Below are positions 42,801-52,400 of a DNA stretch of 64,000 nucleotides, in pieces (the stretch's first letter is position 1; each line of letters opens with the position of its first letter). Source of the DNA: Rhynchopus euleeides. Its lineage: Eukaryota > Euglenozoa > Diplonemea > Diplonemida > Diplonemidae. The stretch is taken from positions 1,550,001 to 1,614,000 of the forward strand of contig OY723238.1 in the NCBI GenBank assembly GCA_963210315.1. Direction: 5' to 3'. A program made the translations under genes and the position numbers. The notes below the pieces were generated by a model that saw only the letters and a list, made by a program, of their open reading frames with translations, was not told the DNA's origin and ran no database searches.

Positions 42801-43440
42801 CCTGGCGGCCCACCCTCCCCAAAAATTACAGAAAAAGGGAGGTGGGGCCGCGGCCCCCCCTGCCAGCCCTGGCACGAGATCACTGCCCCCACCTCTCCCC
42901 TGACTTTCTCAATTGCTCCAGGATTTCGGCTATTTTCGGCTATTTTTGTGTACTTTGGGACCCCGTGTAGGAGGCCTTATACACCGCAAAAGTCACCGAT
43001 TTTTTTTTCCTGGGAAGGTTCTCACTAAAACTACACAGGAATCACATTTTTGGGCCGGAAAAAAATTGTTTCCGGCCCGGATGCCTCCCTGAGACGGACC
43101 CATTTTTGGGTCGATTTTTGGGGGGATTTTCCTTAGGAAAGTTGGTAATAGTGGTTGGGCAGCAGTAAATTGGACTCTACTCCACTAAATTCACCGATTT
43201 TTTTATGGTGTAATCTACGGAGCTCAACTCTCAAATTCCGTCAAAAACCGGGTCTTTTTGTGGCGATCCGCGGGGGTGAAATTCCGAAGAAAATATCGGC
43301 AAAAACAGTTTTTCCGAATTTCTCCACCAAAAAAAAAATATTTTTTTGGAAAAATTATTGTCCTGAAAAGCGCCAATTCCGTACGTTACACGATAAAAAA
43401 AATGTTGAAAAAGGTGTAGCGGGGTGCCATTTACTCAAAA
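39808..43440. other. repeat-rich region without a recognised gene
   Basis: ORFs here lack the codon bias of the genes. Recognisable pieces are TTACATATG palindromes at 39808-39840, an inverted fragment of family R1 at 41560-41603, and one inverted copy of the GC-hairpin module at 42449-42507. The sequence is otherwise A/T-rich with many short A or T runs. Confidence 0.45.
42449..42507 (-). repeat. solo copy of GC-hairpin module
   Basis: This is the reverse complement of a module found twice in each MULE-like element (10501-10556, 10675-10733, 27101-27157 and 27250-27308). Its core GGGGGGCTCCGCCCCCC can fold into a hairpin, and it is preceded by TACCGTGGCCTCCGGCGGCT. No other part of the element is recognised here. 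Confidence 0.75.
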
Positions 43441-43482
43441 TTTTGAAAAAGTATACGGTTTTTCAGATTTTGGTTGATATGT

Positions 43483-43690
43483 AAATCGGAATTTACATAT
43501 GTAAATCCAGATTTACATATGTAAATCTGGATTTACATATGTAAATTTGGGATTTACATATGTAAATCTGGAAGTTGCATATGTAAATCCCAGGTTTACA
43601 TATGTAAATCCTGACTGTCTTATGTCAGCCCGGGATTTTCATATGCAAAATGATATGCAAAATGATATGCATTTTACATATGTAAACCGC
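43483..43690. repeat. array of GATTTACATATGTAAATC palindromes
   Basis: Six perfect TTACATATGTAA palindromes and one imperfect copy recur about every 22-40 bases, joined by CTGG, CCAG or similar linkers. Single copies occur near 29115 and 39830. Confidence 0.8.
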
Positions 43691-44031
43691 TGTTTAAGAC
43701 CACCGTGGGGGCCATTGGCCTGGCCTGCTTTCATCTGCCAGGCTTGGCGGCCAAAATAAAACAAAAGAAGTATCATGGTGGTATCGAAATAGGGGCAACT
43801 TCGCACGAACGGGGCACGAAATATCAGGGTGGGCCCTTTTTTTTTTTTTTTTTTCTTGGTGGGATTTTTCACGTCTTGCCTGTGGTTTTCATGAACCACC
43901 CAAATTTCGCGTGAATTTTGTGCATGTATCGGCCCGGATAGACCCGGACAGGCATGTATTGTCCCGTTCTGGCCTGTTTAGGTCGGCTGGAGGACGTTAA
44001 AGGAGTGCCGTCTCGCTGAGGGTTTCTCTTT

Positions 44032-44051
44032 GGTGTTGGTGGGCCAACACC
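44032..44051. repeat. palindrome bordering the satellite, left
   Basis: GGTGTTGG and CCAACACC form a stem with a TGGG loop. The right border of the satellite carries the same sequence in the same orientation at 44814-44830. Confidence 0.8.
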
Positions 44052-44069
44052 AAAGATAACACCATCTAC

Positions 44070-44813
44070 GAGGTTGCCCCGATATTTTCCACACCTCTGC
44101 GAGGTTGCCCCGATATTTTCCACACCTCTGCGAGGTTGCCCCGATATTTTCCACATCTCTGCGAGGTTGCCCCGACATTTTCCACACCTCTGCGAGGTTG
44201 CCCCGGGATTTTCCACACCTCTGCGAGGTTGCCCCGATATTTTCCACATCTCTACGAGGTTGCCCCGATATTTTCCACATCTCTGCGAGGTTGCCCCGAC
44301 ATTTTCCACACCTCTGCGAGGTTGCCCCGATATTTTCCACACCTCTGCGAGGTTGCCCCGATATTTTCCACATCTCTACGAGGTTGCCCCGATATTTTCC
44401 ACACCTCTGCGAGGTTGCCCCGATATTTTCCACACCTCTGCGAGGTTGCCCCGACATTTTCCACACCTCTGCGAGGTTGCCCCGGGATTTTCCACACCTC
44501 TACGAGGTTGCCCCGACATTTTCCACACCTCTGCGAGGTTGCCCCGATATTTTCCACATCTCTGCGAGGTTGCCCCGATATTTTCCACACCTCTGCGAGG
44601 TTGCCCCGATATTTTCCACATCTCTACGAGGTTGCCCCGATATTTTCCACACCTCTGCGAGGTTGCCCCGATATTTTCCACACCTCTACGAGGTTGCCCC
44701 GATATTTTTCACATCTCTACGAGGTTGCCCCGATATTTTCCACATCTCTACGAGGTTGCCCCGACATTTTCCACACCTCTGCGAGGTTGCCCCGGGATTT
44801 TCCACACCTCTAC
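44070..44813. repeat. 31-bp satellite, 24 exact-length units
   Basis: The unit GAGGTTGCCCCGATATTTTC + CACACCTCTGC (31 bases) repeats 24 times with no insertions or deletions; the span is 744 bases. Variation is confined to a few positions: GATATT, GACATT or GGGATT; CACAC or CACAT; CTGC or CTAC. As 31 is not a multiple of three, several frames on both strands are open and translate to the same 31-residue repeat. This is an artefact of the unit length, not evidence of protein. Confidence 0.95.
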
Positions 44814-44853
44814 GTTGGTGGGCCAACACCAGGAGAGAGTTCCGATATATGAT

Positions 44854-45339
44854 CTACGTCAAACAGGTGGGGAGAGCAACCTTGGCAGGGGGACTCAAAC
44901 TCCCCCAGTGTGCGCAAGAGAACACGATGCCGACCGTTCCCCGCCCCACCCGCATATCCTTTTGCCTCAGTCTGGGGTTATTGCTGCTGTATTGCGGAGC
45001 AGCCGGTATGTTGCAGCACGGCATCCCGTTGCGGGACAGGGAGCACACCCTATGGCGTAGCTCCTTCCGCGACCACGGGCTCGGCAGCTCGGTGCACTGC
45101 ACCAGCACCACGTCGCTCTCCCGCAGGAACGGGAGCACCTCCTCACCCACCTCCTTAAACTCTGTCGTCCAGAGGTCGTTCCGCTTCAGCAACCGGTATC
45201 CCGGAGTGGACGGGAGGTAGCCCTCCTCTGTGAGGGTCGTCTGCACAAGCTGTGCAGTCATGCCCACGGGCAGATCCTTCGGGATCACACGGCGCTGCGC
45301 GCTGGTGATCACGGAAACCTCGACCACGAGTCGAGGCAT
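44854..45339 (-). CDS. small gene-like ORF, possible ubiquitin-like (beta-grasp) domain
   Basis: The 161-residue ORF starts at the ATG complementary to 45337-45339, 30 bases after a CCACCATAG acceptor on its strand. Residues 1-97 look like real protein with host-like codon use (MPRLVVEVSVITSAQRR, then GMTAQLVQTTLTEEGYLP and FLRESDVVLVQC). Alternating strands, one helix and a final hydrophobic strand suggest a beta-grasp or ubiquitin-like fold. After about residue 100 (45040) the bias disappears and the sequence becomes Ser/Pro-rich until the stop at 44854, about 40 bases from the satellite. Either the gene is truncated by the repeat block, or an unrecognised intron begins near residue 100. 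The fold call is inference. Confidence 0.45.
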   Translation of the reverse strand: MPRLVVEVSVITSAQRRVIPKDLPVGMTAQLVQTTLTEEGYLPSTPGYRLLKRNDLWTTEFKEVGEEVLPFLRESDVVLVQCTELPSPWSRKELRHRVCSLSRNGMPCCNIPAAPQYSSNNPRLRQKDMRVGRGTVGIVFSCAHWGSLSPPAKVALPTCLT

Positions 45340-45904
45340 TTCCGCAAGGTCCCACCAAGGTCCATTTCCTATGGTGGATGGTGGTGTGATGAGATGGCCC
45401 CAGGACCTGTTCGTGGTCCTGGACCACCAAGTTCTACCCCGGCCAGTGCGCGGTTTCTTGTAGTTGGTTGTGTTGTTGTTCGTGGAGCACATATCATCGT
45501 GCGAAGAGCCCGTTGGAAAAGTATGGGAGAAACCTGCTGCGCCCCCCACAGTACGACAGGATGCGCGCAGGCACCGGGCCCGAAACCTGAATGTTGATTC
45601 ACCCGCCCCCGCCCCAGCTTCCCCGCCCACCTGATCTTCTCAAGTTACCCCTGGTGGTCCACCGACGGGCAAAATCAAGCGAATCTGGAGAGTAGTTGTC
45701 CGTATCCAGCCCGGCATTGAGTGTTCTGGGGTGCGTTCTGCGCCACTGCGTGGCAACGAGCTCCTGGAACGGGGAAAACGGGGGCCGCAAAAAACGGGGC
45801 CCAAACGGGTTTTTGGGCACGAACAGGGCACGAAATATCAGGGGGTCGATACCACCAGTATCCAATTCGTTCTGTTCTGACACCTTGGCTTCACGACGCG
45901 CTGG

Positions 45905-46190
45905 CAGAAATCTCCTGAACCGGTTTGAAAACAGTAACCGGTTCCTTGGGAACCGGTTTGGGAACCGGTTGAAATCACAACGGCAAACCGGTTACTGACA
46001 AATCCGAACCGGTTGAGGACAGGTTCAGAACCGGCTGGGACCGGTTCTGAAACTGGCAAAAACCGGTTCGTGAACCGGTTTGCAGGAACCGGTTTCAGAA
46101 CCGGTTCTCGAACCGGTTCTGGAACCGGTTCCGGAACCGGTTCACGAACCGGTTCCAGAACCGGTTCTGAAACCGGTTCCCCCAGTCCTG
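45905..46190. repeat. cluster of GAACCGGTTC palindromes
   Basis: More than twenty copies of AACCGGTT or close variants are spaced mostly 10-14 bases apart, joined by two- to four-base linkers. Smaller clusters occur at 46380-46415 and 48440-48535. Confidence 0.85.
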
Positions 46191-46196
46191 ACCGGA

Positions 46197-46345
46197 TTTC
46201 TATAGGGGGACCCTTTCGAATTTTTTTTTCGGGGGGGTAAATTGAACGTTTTTGGCCATTTGAAGCCACTGCGACCATTCCCGGGCCTCGGAAATCAGAT
46301 TCTTGCCCCTCAAATGCGGTACCGGTCCGGACGAAAATCCGGACC
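46197..46345 (+). repeat. dispersed repeat family R1, copy 3
   Basis: The copy follows directly on an ACCGGTT cluster and begins TTTCTATAGGGGGACCCTTT. It is nearly identical to 46430-46575. Confidence 0.8.
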
Positions 46346-46429
46346 GGAACCGCAGGTACCGCATGCAGAAACTGGCAGAAACCGGTTCGCGAACCGGTTC
46401 TAGAACCGGTTCACGCAGTCCTGACTGGA

Positions 46430-46575
46430 TTTCTATAGGGGGACCCTTTCGAATTTTTTTTCCGGGGGGTAAATTGAACGTTTTTGGCCATTTGAAGCCA
46501 CTGCGACCATTCCCGGGCCTCGGAAATCAGATTCTTGCCCCTCAAATGCGGCACCGGTCCGGACGAAAATCCGGA
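46430..46575 (+). repeat. dispersed repeat family R1, copy 4
   Basis: This is a close tandem partner of 46197-46345. The two copies are separated by another short ACCGGTT cluster, so cluster and R1 repeat as a unit of about 233 bases. Confidence 0.8.
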
Positions 46576-47055
46576 CCGGAACCGCAGGTACCGCATGCAG
46601 CCGCCCCAGCGCCGCCCTCCCCACCCCCCTCCCCAGCCTGTCCCAGAAGAGGTCGCTTTTCCCATTGGTGCCTGCCTATGTATTGCCTCTGTTGTGCCTG
46701 CGCCTGTGCCTCCCTGCCCTGTATTTTTTTACCCTCACGGGTATCACGATACAGGGCAGTCCACCCCCTCCCCCCAAAAATCGTTCGCATCATCTTGGCG
46801 CCCATTCCTTCCACTTTCTGGATGTGTTTGGTATTTCCGAACGGAATTTTCCAGCGTCAAGACTGATACCTCGCCGTTTTAGAGTCAGTCACTTCTACCG
46901 CCGCTGCGATTTGCGATACGGTAGTTGTGCAGAAATGCTAACATTTAATTTGCTCTGTGGAACCTGGACTGCACCTTCTGGGCTGTGAGTCTGTAGATAG
47001 TTGGACAGTTGCGGAACCCATCCTTTGTGTGCCTCCGACTTGAGGAGCTGTCGAC

Positions 47056-47330
47056 TTCAGAACCAAGGTTCAGAACGAAGATGACGACCTGCTGTGAGCT
47101 GCAAACCTTCTTGACACACCTACCGTACCTGCATTACACTCGTGGTAATTCCATACCCCTGGAAACAGGAGACCACCGTCTGTTCACAGATGGTCTTGAG
47201 CGTGGTAGCCATCTTTGCTATGGAGTCACGATTAAGTCTTTGTGGTCACGTGGGCCCATGAGCAGCGGATACACTTGGAGTGGAGGGAGGGGGTGCGGTT
47301 CTGGAAAAGCGGGTCTGAATCTGGTCAAGG
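47056..47330 (+). repeat. diverged direct repeat, left copy
   Basis: This shares CTGCTGTGAGCTGCA, CTTGACACACCT, GGTAGCCATCTTTGCTATGG and CCCATGAGCAGCGGATACA with 48066-48348 in the same orientation and order. The pair, about 1 kb apart, could be diverged long terminal repeats of a small element; no internal coding region was found. Confidence 0.65.
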
Positions 47331-48065
47331 ACGACTGAGGGCTTCAGTTCGAGTTTAATGTGGGTCCAAGGGTACACAGGAGATCACTGCTTGCATATTC
47401 AACCTGCTTGTCATCCTCTGGTTACTGTTCAACGGCTCGAACTCCTCGACTTTCCTTGGCTGACTGAAATGAAACAATACGTATGCTGCTATTGTGTTGT
47501 TCCCCTGACAGAGGAACACAAGGGAAGGGTACTGCAGCTGTCCACGAAGTGGCTCGACGTAGCCACCTCACGCTGCCTAGAGGGTCGGTTCAGGTTGAAG
47601 CAGAGCAATTAAGTGTTAGGGGGATGCCTTTGGTCAAGGCCTTTTCTAAAAAAAATTGACCCACGGCGCCTGTGTTGTAGCTCGGTCTACGCCAGGTTCC
47701 ACACCCCGTCATCGCAAAACGTACACATACACAGAGGCAGGCCTCTGTGGTACGGGAGCATGATGGGAGGAAATTTTGCCTTTTGGTCAAAAAGGCGCCT
47801 TTTTAGAATAAATTGACCCGCAGGGTGGCTGAGTCTTATCAGACAGGCCGACCTATGTTGATCAATGGAACCACACAACCTGTTCAACCTGCAAACCACC
47901 CGGGGTGGCGGCTGAGTCCTCACCCCTGCCGTAGCATGAGATAAGCCGACGTCGACCTCCGCTCCGGTCTCTCAACAACGGTCGTCACCAGTTGAACCGC
48001 GTCTGGGAAAGCCTGATCTTTGGATCTGGCCTCCCTGTTGTCACTGTGATTCGAAGAACTGTGGG

Positions 48066-48348
48066 GTTCAGAACCAAGGATGAGGAACTGCTGTGAGCTG
48101 CACACTCTCTTGACACACCTGCACGTATCTGCGTTACACTCGTGGGAAACCCGAACCCTGTATTTATACAGGAGACTTCCATCTGGGACAGTTTCTGTTC
48201 CAGATGAGCTTTGACAGTGGTAGCCATCTTTGCTATGGAGCCATCGTCATTGCTATCGTCGTCACTCGGACCCATGAGCAGCGGATACAATTGGTGTGGA
48301 AGGAGAGGGTGCGGTTCTGGATCAGTAGGTCTGAATCTGACACTGGGA
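48066..48348 (+). repeat. diverged direct repeat, right copy
   Basis: Right partner of 47056-47330. It is followed by an ACCGGTT cluster at 48440-48535. Confidence 0.65.
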
Positions 48349-49422
48349 CTGAAACCCATAGGTCTGAGATGACTCAGTGCGGGTCAGGTCCGTATACCGG
48401 TCCACCGACCGGTACACGGCCAACCGGTCGGGACCCACTTTGCCCGGTTCGCAAATGTCGGTTCTGGAACCGGTTTACCGGTGAACCGGTTCCGCCGAAC
48501 CGGTTCTGGAACCGGTTCCAGAACCGGTTCAGCCCGTGCCAGCGCGTCGTGTTGATCTGGGGGGGTGGGGGGGGGGGTGGACGATTTCTTCTCTCAGTAG
48601 TGCGCAGGTCTTATTTCGGTGTATTTCATCCCCCTCGTTGCATCGACGGGACGTGCTGCGCATGACATGGTTCTTCCTGTGTGGGGAGGGCGGTGGCAGG
48701 CGACACTCTGTTCTAACGGAGAGGGGGTGGTGAAAGCAACCTGCTGTGTGGACCCCAGCTGCGTGGCTACACCAGCCCTTTCGAGCGACTGATACGATGG
48801 CCGCGATGAAGGGTGAAGACGAAAATCTGTTTTTTTTGTCGAGGTGAATATTATACTGCAAGAGGAATGGGCGCGACACGGCCTGCTCCAGAGCATGTCG
48901 TTGGGTTATAGGCTACGAAGGGTTTGGGGGATTCCATGGGGGTTGCATGAAAAAAAGAACTATTTCCTGGCAGAAGACGGGAGGGCAGGAATGTGGCAGG
49001 AGCCTGAGCTCGTGGAAATTCAGAGACACAGGCAGGCGTGCCCCCCCGCCACCCCTCACCGCCCGTCCCACCCCCTAGCTGAATGGGATCAAGAAGGTGC
49101 CGCCATTGGGGCGGACTGATTTTGCAGGAGGGTGTCCGGACCAGGTTTCAGATCCAGTCGCATGCAAGTGTTGTCGGTTGGCGGTGTAGCCAACTCAGGA
49201 AACTTTACATCTTGCGAGCACCGGGGGTGTTGAGCGTTCGAAGTGCGCCAGCTTTCGTTGTTGATCCCGTCCTCTTTTGATTCACCCGGTTGCGTTGTAT
49301 TGGCGGGGACGGCACACACGCACCCTGCAGGAGCACTTCCACACTACACAAGGACCGAGAGACAGAAGAGAGGAGGCGTGGTAGGGCCTAGCGCCACAGA
49401 GACTCAGCACCTCCCCGCCTGC

Positions 49423-49424
49423 AG
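49423..49424 (+). promoter_or_regulatory. candidate splice acceptor before the giant surface protein
   Basis: CAGCACCTCCCCGCCTGCAG ends at 49424, 23 bases before the first ATG of the signal-peptide frame. It supports a start in that frame rather than in the downstream frame. Confidence 0.45.
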
Positions 49425-49447
49425 AAGGCCTGGGGGGCGCGTGTGCG

Positions 49448-52400
49448 ATGTGGGCCAACAGGGGCGGCAGTGTGATGCGGGGGGCGGCGGTGGTGTGCAG
49501 CGGCGTGCTGGCCGCGCTGCTGGTGGACCAGGCACATGCGGCGAACACCGCGACGGTGACGCATACGCTGTCGGCTCACGTTGCCCACGGGGACCGCGTC
49601 GGCCTCGATGACGCACTCGATTTCGCTGTCACCGTCAGCGACGGCAAGCACCGTGTCACTGACGCTGACACAGTCGCTGACGCCCACGCCGACCAAGTCG
49701 GACACACTGACTACGACAGACACGCTGACGGCGACGGCAAGCACGGTGTCGCTGACACTGTCGAAGACGATCACGCCGTCGCCGACGTTTTCGCTGTCGC
49801 CGACAGGGACGCTGACGATGAGCACGCTCACGCTGACGCCGACCTTCACACTGACGAAGACGCCGACATTCACGCTGACGAAGACCTTCTCGAAGACGCT
49901 GACAAAGTCGGACACGCTGACTGGGACCGACACGCTGACAAAGACCTTCACGGAGTCGCTGATGGCGCACAACAACTTCACGATGCACCTGCGCCCGCGC
50001 AACATGTGGGAGGGGCAGGAGTTCCGGGTGCGGGTGCGGACGCTGCTGGAGGTGCCGGACGCGGGGAAGAACCGGATCAACCGGAACCTGAACATCTCGC
50101 GGCCGGGGCAGTTCGACATCCGGATGTACACGTTTGACTCGTCGAAGGACGCGCGGTGCAGTGAGTACGCGTCTGGGGGCACGCTGCTGGCGCAGAAGAC
50201 GGAGTACGGTCTGTCGGAGTCGGACACGCTTGCGGGGGAGTACCTTGTGGCGGCTGCGTTCACGACGTTTGTGGCACCGCCCACGGGGACGACCTTTGTG
50301 GTGTGCTTCAAGGTGACGGTGGACTCGCGCCTGTACAAGGCGGGTGACGTGAACGCGATGTGGCAGCCGCTGGTGCTGCCGGACGGGAAGTACAAGCACA
50401 CACCGCGCACGACGAAGATGTGGTACTACCTTCCGGACGCGACGGTGGGGCAGTACGCCATCATCCAGCTGCTGTCGACGCAGAAGCAGCTGAACTTCAC
50501 GTACTCCCCGTCTGCGTGCGCCACGGACCTGTTCAGCTGTGCCACGGGGGACAGCCTGAAGATCGTGCCGAAGGGGAATCCGTGCACGTATGAGTACCAG
50601 ACGTTCGACCTGCCGTACCTGGGGAGCAACGTGGTGGGGGACGACGGCGAGTGGGCCGGGTCCGCAGTGCAGGGGCTGACGGAGGGGGCGACTGCGGGCG
50701 GGGTGGGTGTGTTCGGGACGCAGTACGCCAACCCGCTGGTGGAGACGTGGTCGTCGCCCGGGTCGTACATGTCGGCGAACCAGGACTCGACGAACCTGAC
50801 GGTGGACCCGGCGAAGACGATCATGTCGCATGCCTACGTGTACGTGCGGCTGCCGCAGGCGGTGGGGAGCTACGACATCTGCTTCTCGTCGAAGGAGGAG
50901 CGTGCGTCGTGGGCGCAGCAGAACAGCAGCGGGGTGGAGGCGGTGCCGATGTGGCGGAAGCTGTACCGGTGCACGACGGCGTCTGCGTGCGCGTCGAACG
51001 CGGCGAACCTGTACTTCAGCACGGTGGCGGAGCCGGTCGGGTGGTCCATGGGGGATCTGTCCCCGGGGACGTGGGGTGAGATTGTGTTCGACGACAGCGG
51101 GGCGACGCAGCTGAGCAACCTGGCGGCGGTCAGCACGGTGGCGGTGAGCACCCCGCAGGCGTCAGGGTCGGACCCGGCGGGGCTGACGACGACGGCGAGC
51201 TACTGGGCCCCGACGGGCGGCGACTACTTCCGCATCGTGTCCTCGTCCTCCTTCACGGAGGCGACGAGCAACGGGCGTGCGCACCCGTGGCCGTCGGCGG
51301 CGCAGACGGGGTCGCTCCCGTCCGTCGGGTGCTGGTCGCGTGCGCTGGACGTGTCGTCGTCGTCGAACTCGCCTGCGTACCACGGCGGGTTCGTGGACGC
51401 GGAGGACCGGTACCCGATCGGGTCGCGCGACCTGCTGGGGGACGTGCAGCTGGCGACGGCAAAACACGACTCGACGGCGGGGCAGGCGGTGGTGGTGTCA
51501 ACGCTGTACGTCCCGCCGCTGTACACGCGGTGGTACGTGTGCTACCGCAGGACGTGCAACCACGCTGGGGCGTCGTGCGCGAAGAACAGCGGGATGCGCG
51601 TGCTGCCCTTCCACAAGGGCGGGCGCGGGTCGCTGCCGACGCGGTGGACGCACCTGAACGACTCGTACCTCCCCGGGGTGGCGACGGCGGCAGCGCACGA
51701 GCTTGTGCCGGCGCAGTACGACGCGGGGCGGAACCTCGGTGCCAGCACGAAGGACGGGTACCCGCCGTCGGTGACGTGGTACATGAACGACACACGGACG
51801 GGGACGTGGGGCCCGATCGTGGTGGAGAAGACGAACGCGTCGGCGGGGATGTCGCTCGACTCGCGCCCGTGGGACCTGCAGAAGCGCACGTACCTCGCCG
51901 GGGAGACGCTGGTGCAGGTGCGGGGGAGCGCGGTGCGCCTGGTGCGGTACGACAAGCCGTGCGACTACCCCACCTACAAGCCGACCTACCTGTACGGGGC
52001 GGAGAGCCTCGACGGCGGGATGGTGGAGTGCAACAACAAAGGGGCGGAGTGGGACAGCGGCATCTTCTCCAACGGTATCTGCGCGGGGTCGAAGGCGGAC
52101 GTGGCGGTGACGACCAACGTGGCCTTCTACCTCAGCGTCCCTGCGATCCAGAACTACATCGTGTGCTTCCGTCTGGGGAGGTTCAACTGGGCGAAGATCT
52201 CCCCGTCGGGGGCACCTGGGACGGCGTGGAACGACCCGACGAAGCCGATGCCGGACTCGGTGCTGGAGCGCGGGGCGTGGGTGTCGCCGTCGACGTACTA
52301 CACGCCGACGACGAGCGCGCTGGCGACGCTGAGCGTGGTGTCAACGGAGGACCGTGCGGGGCAGGAGGCGCTGTTCATCGTGTCGGACACGACGTCGTCG

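Noticed and set aside
44070..44813. CRISPR-like array
   Set aside because: Units are contiguous with no unique spacers, and the DNA is eukaryotic.
44074..45220. Three overlapping plus-strand frames encoding a perfect 31-residue repeat
   Set aside because: They result from a 31-bp satellite: any open frame reads the same 93-base cycle. Minus-strand frames are open for the same reason. There is no start context or codon bias.
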